A stretch of DNA of 64,000 nucleotides, from NCBI GenBank assembly GCA_014905825.1, contig JACGCN010000030.1:496001-560000 (forward strand). Reading direction: 5' to 3'. Origin of the DNA: Lyophyllum atratum. Taxonomy: Eukaryota > Basidiomycota > Agaricomycetes > Agaricales > Lyophyllaceae. Positions within the stretch are counted from its first letter, which is position 1. The number at the start of each line of letters is the position of its first letter. Of this stretch, positions 12,353 to 23,038 are shown in pieces. The translations under genes were made by a program, and so were the position numbers. Below the pieces are notes generated by a model. It ran no database searches. It was not told the DNA's origin and saw only the letters and a program-made list of their open reading frames with translations.

Positions 12353-15300
12353 ATGGCTTCAGCTTCAGACCCGAGCCCACCCCTACCTAATGTCAAATCT
12401 CGAGCGAAGGTGTGTTCAATTTGTCTCTCATTTCGGGCATTTTAATGAGACAGTTTTCCCAGGTTGAAGTTCGCTTTCTTTCGCATACGGATGAACAACG
12501 AGCTGCCACGGCGACTGTCTATGAGAATTCGCAACACACCTGTTATACCTACTGCAGTGGCAACAGTCCGGCGCAGCAGGATGCTCGGCGCCTCCTTACA
12601 TCGTTGGGACTTGACTCTTACTCTCGTGCGAAGCTCGAGAGCCGTTGGAGTGTCCAATGGAGCACTTCGTGGCCAGTGCAGAGTGGGAAGGACTGGCGCA
12701 GACGGCTGCTATTTCAATGGTAGACAGTGTATTGCATATATCGGTTGTTGGCCTCTCAATGTATTTCAAGTTTATGTGGCTATGCCCAGGATGCTCGACG
12801 AACTCGTGAACAAGGCAAACGGGACAGCTCTTCTAATGATTCAAGATCCAAACCTGGCACTAGACGAGTAGCGTATGATTTCACTGGCTGTCTCGCGCAT
12901 GTTGAAATCACCGAACGCGAAAGCGATGGTGAAGTCACTCGTATCACTGGAATTTTCGAGCACAACAACAGCTGTGTTGACTCGCTCTTGAAACGTCTAC
13001 CAGCAGTCCCTTTGCATGATCATGTTTACCAAGTTGCTCTTCAACAGCTCGAGTGCGGAGCAAGGTATGTAAACCGTACTAGGTAACTAAGGGTCGTTTC
13101 CGAGTCGACTAACGAAATCATCATTACTTAGCCTGTCCGCAATACAGGAGCGCAACAGGGACTTTATAAATCGCCGACTGTATCATGACATGGCCTCGTA
13201 TGACCCGTCGACAGCAAACATACGATATCACTTTCTTCCAACTGATCACGTCACACTCTACCGAAAGTTCAGTCGTAAAGTCGGAATCGATGTTCGGAAG
13301 GAACCTCAATACAATATCGATGACTGGCTCAATCCCAAATCACCAGAGTTCAAGCCCGAAATTAGTGAAGCAATTTTCCATTATACTGCGCGCACGAACG
13401 CGGCAGAGCGGTTCCAGGTCTGCATCTCGACACCTGACATGGACACTGCCGCTTGGAAATATGGCCATTGCTCTCAGCTCATTCTCGATGGAACTTTTGG
13501 AGTTTGCTCCGCGCGGCTCCTCCTCTTCATAGCAATGGTAGTCGATGAACATCGAAAAGGTGTTCCCGTCGCCTTCTTCCTCTTTTCTGCCCCAACTGGC
13601 AATCGGGCGACTCATGCTGGCTATAATACGGCTATTTTACGCGAACTGCTCACCCATTGGAAGGAGCATCTTGGGAGCAACTCGAGAAATGAATACTTTC
13701 TTGTGCATGTCGCCATCACTGATACAGATACTAAGGAGCCTGGTGCTCTATTGGACGTATGGCCGGCTATATGCTTGCTGATTTGTAAATTCCATCTGCG
13801 GCAGTGTTGGACCAATCATCGGAAGAAGCTACTGCGCTCTGGTGCTAAGGGTGATTTTTGGAAGGACCATGTACGGAACCAGTTACGAGGGCTAGAAGAA
13901 GAGTAAATATCTTGCAGATTATTCATGTGGCATAACGACTCATACTTTATCTACATAGACTGATTTCCAGTGTCGATCACGGCACTGCTATTAGTTTGAT
14001 AGAGCGCTGCCGTGCTGTGATGACAGGACTTGCTAGCTTCTCAGAGGCATCGTCAATCGCGGCCGGGAATGGCGGAATCCAGCATCTGGACTATTTGATT
14101 GCAAATTGGATGCCACTTGCGATGTGGAGGAGTTGGTCCGATCATGGCCGTCTGGCGGCATCAGCTCTATTGAAGATACCCGTTGAAGGTGTCTTGCCAA
14201 CCACGAATCACTTGGAGTCCTTCAATGCAATTCTTAAGCGCAAACATCTCCGCGCGTGGCTTCATTCCGGCCATCGCCTTCGCTTTGATTCATTGATTCT
14301 TGTCCTCATTACACGCATTCTTCCCGGAATTTATGACCATCGCAAAGCCCAACGTGCATATATAGACTGGCTAGCCACCCGGTTCTCGCAACATGCGGGA
14401 GGTGTAGATCTCACCGCCCGTCATCGTCATCTTGCAGATGTCCAGCAACCATTATGTTGGTGGTACCCAGACGAAGCTCGGGACAGACAAGCTACAATGA
14501 TCGTATCCTTGAAGAGGATCAGCCCCGCTCGTGATGCACAGCCGGGCAGTTACTCCGCATCTTGCTTGTCAAGCAAGTCCATCGCTACGGGGTCCGACAC
14601 GACTTGTTATGAGATCAAAATCCATGAAGTTGGCATCGCAAGCTGCAAATGCCCAGATTTCCATACACATGGAGGTGCTTGTAAACACCTTCGTGCCATG
14701 CGCATGATTCTCGACGTTTGGGTTCACTATGGTCATATTCCGTCCCTCAATTATCCGACATCATCAGAGGCTGCGCGGGAAATTATGAAAACAAACAATA
14801 TCTCTCCAGTGTCTCTCCCTATCCATCTGCCTTCGCCATTGCGCGATTCTTCTCCCCCGCCTGTACCCATTCTAAAGCAGAATATTGATTGGACCCTCAT
14901 ACAGGGTCTATCAGATGACACGACCACCATAGATGACCTCGAGGACCCTACCATGCAGGATTTTGCTTCTGATGCATCAGATTCAGAGTCGGACAGTGGG
15001 GCTATAGTACACGATCATATCACAGCCGCATCTACTGCCAGAGAATCATTTGCAGTAAGTCAAACTCTCGTCGAACCCTGAACTAATACTCAAAATACAC
15101 GGCCACGTCGCACAGCCTCCTTCACATACTGGGCAACGTGCTGCGGTCATGGATCAAATCCAACGGCGAATTGAGCACGACATCACACAGCTGCTGCCAC
15201 ATCTACATGGGCTGGACACGTTAATCCATGACATTGATGCCGTCGAGGACTCTCCAAGCATTCAAGAATTCACAACCATCCTTTGCTCCATAACTCATGG

Positions 15301-15472
15301 TCTAGAAAAGGTTGGCATGAATTCTGACGCCTCAGCTAATGTGCCTCGACTACCCGAAGCTGTACATGCACCATCCAATGCCCCAACATCCTCGAACAGA
15401 AAATGGCCTCGTCTCCTACAACCATCCCCTGAACGTAGACAGAGCCGGCGAGATTCTCATGCCCCCTTGTAA
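12353..15472 (+). CDS. MULE transposase with SWIM zinc finger
   Basis: DDE transposase of the Mutator-like superfamily that cuts and pastes its element. The proposed start ATG 12353 (MASASDPSPPLP) precedes a first intron 12409-12463; further introns at about 12718-12769, 13066-13131, 13906-13961 and 15055-15115 have GT..AG ends and keep frame. An N-terminal region with a CLCGYAQD block and YDFTGCLAHVEIT is typical of these proteins. Catalytic-core landmarks: LILDGTFGVC (first D, about 13485), a TDTDTKEPGAL stretch (second D region, about 13720), CKFHLRQCW and NHLESFNAILK (E, about 14215). SWIM finger CKCPDFHTHGGACKHLRAM at 14647-14703. The acidic, Ser/Pro-rich tail ends at 15472. I found no disabling mutation, unlike most neighbours. 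Confidence 0.85.
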
Positions 15473-15604
15473 ATATTTAAATGTCAAACTTATCTCTGAC
15501 TCGTGCAAACCGAGGCAGTAATTTTCCAAGAGTTTCTAAGGAAACAAGATGCCATTCATTCAACAGCTCAAAAAGTCGTGCTACGTAGAAGCCGGCACAA
15601 AAAA

Positions 15605-16867
15605 TTACTTAGTCAAATCCGAGTCACAAGCATGGTCCTCGTAGTTAGCACCGGTCATAACGTGATCACATCTGCGACAAAGCACAAACATCCTCCAAAA
15701 TATGTCGGCAGGAAGCCCCTCTTCACTGTCGAGTGCATGGACAGCACTCAAATTTCCACGATCAGGCGTGATGTGGCGTGGGGTGACGTCCACCTGTACA
15801 AGTGGATTGAGCACGAGGGCGTGGGTACAGTTGTATAGAGAGGAGGGCAAGGTGAGCGAGTAGGCGGGAGGTGACGCTGGGACCGATCCAGAAGCGACAT
15901 AGGCAGGCGGCACCAAACTTGACGAGGCAACCGGAGTCTCGTCAGCCTCAGAGGTGGAGGGCGAGTGAGAGGTGGAGGGCAAGTGAGCGGTGTTAGCGCA
16001 GTACGGGTTCAGTGAACCTATGACGAAATCATCATAAGCCATCACAACCATATAAACAGCAGGGATGGCGCTTACCGTCAGGCAAGAAGACACCCCCGTA
16101 GAACTCAACCAGTGACCGAGAAATACCTGGTGATATGTGCGTGAGTATCTACACAAGTCAGAATGCATATGACAAACCAGATGAATGTCTTCGTCTGCGT
16201 CGGCGTCACTTTGTGCATCCGCGGCGTCGTCTTCTGCATGTCCTGTGGCGATGACAGTCTCGGTGCCAGGGTCGGAGCTGCTATCCAGCTTGTTTGTAGT
16301 GTCAGCAGCATCACCAGCTGTAACGACGTGAGATGAGTCTTTAGGAAAGCAGGGACAGAGCTTACCATTTTTACGCTCATACAGACGTGTGACCAGTTTA
16401 CTACGGTCCTGTTCTATGTAAGTGAAATTGACTAGAAGGTATGTTAGTTGGGAGTATTGAAGACGGCGAAGGGCAACCTACTCCAGAAGGGACAACACTC
16501 TGCCTTCTGAGAATGACCACATGCTGCGATTGCACACCCTTCGTATGGCCCACTCGGAATGACAAAAGTACGTGCTGGCATGTCATGGAAACACCGGGGC
16601 GTAGGGAAGTCGTGAGTTCTCATGTGTAACCATAGCATATTGGCTGGTACGAGACTGCCGTAGGGGGTGATCGGACTGTACGGAGCATTAAAACTGGATA
16701 TATGATGTGTAAATGAAAATGATAACATACTACGGAATGACACCAATCTCGCCAGGAGCTGGATGCGGAAAAAAAGAAGTTATGTTGTCAAATCTGCGCT
16801 GCTGGCGTTTGAGGCGATACCACAGAGTATTGTACCCAGGTGGAGGCTTGTTAGAGGCTTTAGGCAT
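15605..16867 (-). CDS. cargo gene of the MULE, unknown function
   Basis: A multi-exon model on the minus strand, convergent with the transposase. Start MPKASNKPPPGYNTLW at 16867. Exon 1 includes RLKRQQRRFDNIT; introns at about 16738-16698 and 16472-16434 and others near 16366, 16127 and 16075 have GT..AG ends and leave an open frame throughout. The middle has PYGSLVPANMLWLHMRTHD and a cysteine/histidine stretch (CAIAACGHSQKAECCPFW); an acidic segment follows; the C-terminus ends in CRRCDHVMTGANYEDHAC, a possible small zinc-binding site (CxxC...HxxC-like). I do not recognise the family. It lies fully inside the MULE ends, so it travels with the element; whether it helps transposition or is a captured host gene cannot be told. 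Confidence 0.55.
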
Positions 16868-17208
16868 AGTGGGGTGCAATGGGCGACGAGAGCGACGGTT
16901 GAGCTGACTCCTGAGGTGAAGGCCCTCATATGTAGGCTGTCCCCGGACGACACGAGGCTGAAAGAAATTTTGAGGAAGAGCATCCGCAGACAGGCAGGTT
17001 AGCAGATGTTAGAAGGAGCGACATGCAGCGATCCACTCGAGGTGCAAGGTGACTGCCGTCACGCCTTCTGAACCAACGTAGCCAGACATTGTCGATCCCA
17101 TTGATGAGAAGGTAGGAAGCGCTGGACAACAAGATGACAGCAAAACGAGCCACGAGGCCGTGAGAAAGAAGTTCAGAAGGCTTACGAAATTTGGGCAGAC
17201 TTGCTTTA

Positions 17209-17278
17209 CTGTTATAGATGACACCGAAGGTGTCGCCAAACAAACCAAACAATGCCCAGTAAGGGCGGGGCCCTTACA
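17209..17278 (-). repeat. 3' LTR of gypsy element, proximal part
   Basis: Matches the last 67 bp of the 5' LTR (GACACCGAAGGTGTCGCC ... GGGCCCTTACA). It contains the short inverted repeat GACACC-GAA-GGTGTC. It begins with the second copy of the 10-bp MULE target duplication. Confidence 0.85.
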
Positions 17279-17290
17279 TACCCCCCTTTA
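17279..17290 (-). promoter_or_regulatory. polypurine tract
   Basis: On the minus strand AAAGGGGGGTA lies immediately before the LTR start TGTAAGGGCCC. This is the expected primer site for second-strand synthesis and fixes the polarity and the 3' end of the retroelement. Confidence 0.75.
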
Positions 17291-17379
17291 AGATTGTGTG
17301 CAGCAATCTTTCAGGAAGGATATAGATATAAGTGTATTAGTCTGTAGGATAGACTTATACAATACATAGTTGATGATAC

Positions 17380-17610
17380 ATGGGGCCTAGGACCCGTCGT
17401 CCTAGGCATGGTTCTGAAAGTGTACCGACTGCGTATAGTCGGTAACTTCGTAAAGTAAAGTGTACGATCAGTATGACATAGGGATCATAGCATGAGGTGA
17501 GGACCCGTCGTCCTTATGTACGGAAAAAGAAGCCCAAGGATAGTTTGAGTAATCCTTTGGGCATGAGTCGATAATCCCCAAAAAAGCCCATCGATTCGAG
17601 TATCGATAGG
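17380..17610. other. cluster of five hairpins in the retroelement 3' untranslated region
   Basis: Stem-loops: CCTAGGAC-CCGTC-GTCCTAGG (17386-17406); ACCGACT-gcgtat-AGTCGGT (17424-17443); AGGAC-CCGTC-GTCCT (17500-17514) with the same five-base loop; GCCCAAGGAT paired with ATCCTTTGGGC (17532-17562); ATCGAT-tcgagt-ATCGAT (17590-17607). They fill the gap between the end of ORF3 and the polypurine tract. Confidence 0.7.
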
Positions 17611-17686
17611 CGCAGCGCCAGGACTGGGTCAGTAAGGACCGCAATGACGGTTAAACCATCGGTCGCCTACCCGTAATTTCACTCCT

Positions 17687-20631
17687 TCATCGCGGTATCC
17701 TCAAGCATGTCATCGGTCGGATTTTGTATGACCTCCATGCTTGTTGATCCTTGCATCGACTCCTGGTTGGGCGGAAGTGTTCCGTCCGTACCAGGGCTGG
17801 TTGTGGTAACCGCAGACGCGAGGGGCCCATTAAGGTCCGTCGCGGGATCCACGATGTGGTCGACGTCGCTGGAGGAAGGGCAGGGTTGTCGACGGGTGTC
17901 ATTGCAACGTCGTTAGTGGATGACGTTGACCCAATCATGTTGCGTTGTGCCGCGGTGTAATCTTCACGCCGCGGCAGTAGGGTAAATAGAGGGTCAGCCC
18001 CAACACGTACCCATTGACGACTTGAAAAGCAGTCAATAGATTGTGTATCAAATTCATGCCGCATTAGCGCTTGAATGCGCGTAATGTCGGCTTGGGTTGG
18101 ATGGTGCCATCCAGACCAGGCGGGTATGGTCTGGGGCACCCCGAGACGATGGAAACGCTCGATGTGTTGGTCATCAATCGTTCGGAAGAATTCTAGTAAG
18201 GGAGGGCCACCCTGTGCGTTGTAAGGGTAGTGGTGCTCCCACCAACGGTTGGCGTAAGCATATGAATGGTTTACCCATGCGATGGGTATTCCAACATTAA
18301 TCATGTGCTCAAGCACATGTAAGTCTGTAAGGCGTTCGACACCGTCTGGTCGAACGAACCGATTCACGGTCACTGTTTCTCCTGGGAGGGCCGTGATTGT
18401 CCTATGAGGACGATCCGGATGTGCGTCGTAGTATGACGCTACGGCCTCCGCGTACAAGCCCGGTCGGACTAAGATGCCAAGGAAGATTCTAGTGAACCAT
18501 TGTACATCTGTCGTCGCAGACGGCATGAGTACAGACAATAATCGAAACCCAAAAATTGATGGGTAGTACACCCGCATCGCATAGTCAATTGCGATGCCGG
18601 AAAAGGAATTAACTGAGCCAGGTCACCCATGGTGGGCGACCTGCTGAGCCCAGCGTTCAATATTGAACGCTTCTTCGCTAGTCGGAGGCGGCAATCCTGC
18701 GCCATGGCCAGACTTGCGCGATTTGGTCTTGAGAACGCCAGCTGGGCGTTCAACAGGAGGGAACAAGTTCAACCTCGCGTCCTTGGGGAATGGATTGTCA
18801 AGGCGCGGGATATCAGGATTTTCCCATGCCGCATTCAACATAGCATTGTGCCAACTCGAGTGTAGGCACAATGCTAGGCGGAGGAACTCCTTCAGCAGTT
18901 TATACGCCTGAAGGCGATCTTCTCGGGGGAAGTTCTTCTTCGGGAACTGCACTTCAATTGGCGGGGATTCATGGGGAATCCTCGTGGTAACAAGCTGTAG
19001 AGTCGTCCTTGGGGGACGTACTCCCGATTGTTCGCTAGTTCAAATCGTGACGCGGCCGCAGCTTCGTGCGCCGCGTACACACGATTGCTGTAGGCAGAAT
19101 GATAGATATTATAATCTAACATGCCGAGGAATGAATTATCCCTCTCCCAGCGGTTCTCGCGGAACACAACCCCGATGTTGTCAGGGATGCGTCCCGGTCG
19201 TTCGAGCTGAGCTAAGCGGCGACGCTCTGCCGCTTTCTCCTCGCGTTTGCGATCCCGGTCTTCTCGTTGACGAGGGGTCAACTTGTTCTCGTCATCGGAA
19301 CCGCCTGAGGACTCGCCATAATCGGTGTCCCCAGTTGGTTTGTACTGATGCCGGGGTGGCGATGGCGGTTGAGGTGTAGGAGCCGGTGGCCGTACCGCGA
19401 CCGCAGGGATACGAATCGTTATGGTCTCCTGGACACCTCTACGATTCGGGACCTGTACCCTTGGCTCAGGTGGAGGAGGAACATCAGCGAGTTTAGTCTG
19501 GGGCGTCGCCGATGCCCCAGACGTACTCTGGATGTCCACTGATTCAGGCGCGGACGGTTGCCTATCCATCGCTGGTGGAGATGGCTGCCGTCCGCGTCTT
19601 GGATGCTCTGAGCCTACAGGCCTATCAGGCCGTCCTGGAGCATCTCGACGCGCATCTCGTGGACGCCGTCGCTCATCGTACGGAAGCTCTTGGTAACCGC
19701 GACGCTCGTATGGTCGTCGGTCATCAAAGTGTGATCTCCTCGCTTGGTCGAGGCTCTCAACTTCTTGACGTTTCGGAGGACGATATGCGGATTCTCCTCC
19801 GTGATCCGGAGAAGACATCGCCGATCTTTTCCTACTAGGGCCTGCCTGCTCGTGTGAGGCACGACCGTAGTCTACGGACTCCTGCCGAGCGATCCTTCTC
19901 TCGAGCTCGGCCACGCGTTCGCGTGCTTCCAGCAGGTCATCGAGGAGCATCCCGACGACGACCTGCGCCGTTCCGTCATCGTTTCGCAAGAATTGCACCA
20001 TATCAGATGCAAATCCGGCGCGCTCGAGTCGTCGGAATACTCGTTCGAGAGCAGCATCTCGAATGAGCGTTTCCCTATTCGATACTTTGGACGAGCACGA
20101 CGCCGTGCGGTCGTCCTCACATCCTTTCCTGTGAGGTGGGGGAATTTCCCCTCGAGGCACCTGTGCCGGTGGTATCGGAGCCCTGGGACGCTCCGGTAGC
20201 GTTCCCTGGCGTCCTTGATCCGGGGTGTCGTCCATTTGGTCTGTCGGCTGCGCTGGCCATGTTCCTTGATTCGATTGCAGGACCGGCTGCGCGTGCCAGT
20301 CCTGCCCAGGTTGCTGGTAAGGCACCGGATTCCCTGAAAATGCGGTGTTCTGAGGTTGGGTATAGGGCGGCTGCCCCATGAGCTGTTGCTGCTGTTGCTG
20401 TTGCTGTTGTTGCGGTTGTTGTTGTTGTTGTTGTAGATGCGGTTGGAAGTACATCGGCTGGGGAAGATAGGTCATATGCGGGTGACCATATCCGCCCATC
20501 GGTTGTTGCATGTACGGCTGGTTCATGAAACCAGCCGTCGGCATCTGCATTGGGTTCGGATTTTGATATTGCCCGTATGGGGCGTACGCGTTGGCGGGTT
20601 GGACAGGTGGCTGTTGCCACATATACCGACA
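17687..20631 (-). pseudogene. third ORF of the gypsy element, main part
   Basis: Continues the ORF that begins at 36571 and is split by the large KDZ element. Layout from 20622 down: a Pro/Gln/Tyr-rich region with a long glutamine run (about 20390-20440), a coiled-coil-like segment LLEARERVAELERRIA (about 19900), basic Arg/Pro-rich stretches, a second charged helix (REDRDRKREEKAAERRR, about 19240), then a better-ordered C-terminal half (MLDYNIYHSAYSNRVYAAHE; PREDRLQAYKLLKEFLRL; SATTDVQWFTRIFLGIL). A frameshift near 18990 and a TGA at 18623-18625 break it; the frame is otherwise open to 17687. It has no signal peptide or membrane span, so it is not an obvious envelope protein. Low-complexity and coiled-coil content suggests a structural or nucleic-acid-binding role, but I do not recognise it. 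Confidence 0.6.
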
Positions 20632-22290
20632 CTACACTGTACCGTGTGCTACCTTCCAAAGGACGGCTACAGTGTATCGGATGAGACCGTGCCAAAGGAT
20701 CCTTTGGAACACCAAAGGAAGCACTACACTGTAGTGGTTGGGACCAATCCGGCGGAAGCACTACACTGTAGCGGATGGGACCGTACGAAAGGATGCTTTG
20801 GTGGGCGCGAGAACCGTGTGGGAACGGTCGGCGGGGGGGGGGCTGACCAGGTTCCGCGGGGGCGGCCACAGGGTCCGCATGGGGTCACTGTTGGAAGCGG
20901 CGACAGCTTCTAGGGTCCGCCTCCCCCCCCCTTGGCTCACCAGACGGGCTGGCATTGGGGTAGAATGCCCTGGACTTTGCGGGACACATCGCTGTGCATG
21001 TGTGGCAGCGGCAGCACCCATTGGGGGGGTATTGCGCGGGTGGACGTTGCGGTCCGCATGCGCCTTCCGCATTCTGGGGTGCGGATGCAGTTGTCTCTTC
21101 TGGATCCTATGCTACCCTAGTCTAGAATGTGTACTCTACGTCAATTGAAGCTCCCTTTTGAGTCTTCAACTGCTTGCGGCGGTTTGCGGGACCCTCCGCA
21201 TTCTGGGATGTGGATGCGGCATCCAATGCGGGGGCTGCTCGTTGGGATCCGCACGCACCCTCCGCATTCCGGGGTGCGGATGCCGTTGTCGCTTCTGGAT
21301 CCTACGCTACCCTAATCATTAATGGTTACTGTAGATCAATCCCATCGTTTGCGGCGCGTTGCGGGACCCTCCGCATTCTGGGATGTGGATGCGGCATCCA
21401 ATGCGGGGGCTGCTCGTTGGGATCCGCACGCACCCTCCGCATTCCGGGGTGCGGATGCCGTTGTCGCTTCTGGATCCTACGCTACCCTAATCATTAATGG
21501 TTACTGTAGAGCAGTTGTCTCTTCTGGATCCTACGCTACCCTAGTCTAGAATGTGTACTCTACGTCAATTGAATCTCCCTTTTGAGTCTTCAACTGCTTG
21601 CGGCGGTTTGCGGGACCCTCCGCATTCTGGGATGGGGATGCGGCATCCAATGCGGGGGCTGCTCGTTGGGATCCGCACGCACCCTCCGCATTCCGGGGTG
21701 CGGATGCCGTTGTCGCTTCTGGATCCTACGCTACCCTAATCATTAATGGTTACTGTAGATCTATCCCATCGTTTGCGGCGCGTTGCGGGACCCTCCGCAT
21801 TCTGGGATGTGGATGCGGCATCCAATGCGGGGGCTGCTAGTTGGGATCCGCACGCACCCTCCGCATTCCGGGGTGCGGATGCCGTTGTCGCTTCTGGATC
21901 CTACGCTACCCTAATCATTAATGGTTACTGTAGGTCAATCCCATCGTTTGCGGCGCGTTGCGGAACCCTCCGCATTCTGGGATGTGGATGCGGCATCCAA
22001 TGCGGGGGCTGCTCGTTGGGATCCGCACGCACTCTCCGCATTCCGGGGTGCGGATGCCGTTGTCGCTTCTGGATCCTACGCTACCCGAATCATTAATGGT
22101 TACTGTAGGTCAATCCCATCGTTTGCGGCGCGTTGCGGGACCCTCCGCATTCTGGGTTTTGGATGCGGCATCCAATGCGGGGCTGGTCATTGGGATCCGC
22201 ATGCACCCTCCGCATTCCGGGGTGCGGATGCCGTTGTCGCTTCTGGATCCTATGCTACCCTAGTCTTTAATGTGTACTCATTTCAACTAA
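20632..22290 (+). repeat. left inverted repeat of the giant KDZ element
   Basis: The outer 300 bp hold CTACACTGTAG-type palindromes. From about 21170 come five to six copies of a unit with a 175-bp period (for example starts at 21746, 21921 and 22096), each holding CCCTCCGCATTC and GTGCGGATG in inverted pairs, GGATCCGCACGC, and the join CTTCTGGATCCTACGCTACC. Open frames across it are by-products of the repeat. Confidence 0.85.
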
Positions 22291-22331
22291 CAGTGCGACG
22301 GTGGTTGAAATACATTGATTGGAAAGTACAA

Positions 22332-22989
22332 CTAATCAAAATAATCTACGCGCCCAATTCCTTGAATGTCTTGGTATATCATCTTCAAAGCAGCCAGAGC
22401 CATTGTCTCCGATTCCATCTTGGCCACCTCTTGTGTGTAAATTTGGCGCAACGCTTCCTTGTAGCTCATGTTGTATTTGGCGCACAAGCCCTTCGCCTCT
22501 GAGACTATGGCGCGGCGTTGTTGCGCAACAACCTCCTAAGAATTGGCTCATAAGTAAGAAAGCTTTGAGAACACTTGCAACGCACCCTGCGGGCAAAGTC
22601 GGCCATCGATGCGGAGGCAGCGGAAGCGGAGCGGAGGTGGGGAATCTGACAAGTCAAGTGAAACCAATTCATTATCGTGGGTAGATGTTACTTACCTGAT
22701 CTTCACGGTACCTCAACAGCATCCCGGCAAACTGTCTGGGCAAGAGAAAGTGTTTGTCGCCCACAGAAACGGCAAGAAACCCGTCTGGCATGGTCCTTAG
22801 CTCGATGGATGGGGGATTTTCAGCTTCAATCAACTTAGACGTATCGTCCATAGGCAGAATGTGGTGGGAGTACATAGCAATGGTCGTAATGTGGCTATGA
22901 ATTCGCGGCGGTATTGATTCGGACCCGATGCGGTCACGTGGATGGTGGGAAAGAAATGTTTTTTCAACCAACCGTCTAAGTTCATCCAC
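22332..22989 (-). CDS. small KDZ-element gene, unknown function
   Basis: Two or three exons. Exon 1 starts MDELRRLVEKTFLSHH at 22989 and reads to RQFAGMLLRYREDQ, where a GTAAGT donor follows; after an intron the C-terminal exon reads EVVAQQRRAIVSEAKGLC ... YKEALRQIYTQEVAK ... GIGRVDYFD and stops at 22332. The middle exon is less certain because one frame has a stop near 22550. Predicted mostly helical; no family recognised. It lies just inside the left inverted repeat and is divergent from the gene at 23039 with a 49-bp gap. Confidence 0.5.
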
Positions 22990-23038
22990 CCAGTAATGCC
23001 CGCCTTTGCCTCCGCAGCCGCATTCGCATCAGTACAAC

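Larger units (their letters stand above)
11158..17208 (+). mobile_element. MULE DNA transposon with second gene, inserted in an LTR
   Basis: Flanked by a 10-bp direct repeat CTGTTATAGA (11148-11157 and 17209-17218), the usual size for Mutator-like elements. The inverted ends share AGCAAGTCTGCCCAAATTT and continue to CGTAAGCCTTCT; on the left this terminal repeat is itself interrupted by a 497-bp MITE. The interior holds a plus-strand MULE transposase (12353-15472) and a minus-strand gene (15605-16867) in tail-to-tail orientation. The interrupted sequence is the 3' LTR of the gypsy element, because both sides match the intact 5' LTR. It must therefore be younger than the retroelement. Confidence 0.85.

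Noticed and set aside
17687..20631. ORF3 as a classical envelope glycoprotein
   Set aside because: No signal peptide, membrane span or cysteine pattern visible; position alone is not enough.
20437..20913. Plus-strand frame spanning the KDZ left end
   Set aside because: Crosses the transposon boundary and is antisense to ORF3.
21127..22263. Repeated open frames of 60-190 codons across the plus strand
   Set aside because: They are translations of the 175-bp tandem repeat in the KDZ inverted repeat, mirrored at 34690-35910; no start or codon logic of their own.
21170..22290. Possible CRISPR-like array
   Set aside because: Units are 175 bp, adjoining, lacking unique spacers, and lie in a eukaryotic transposon end.
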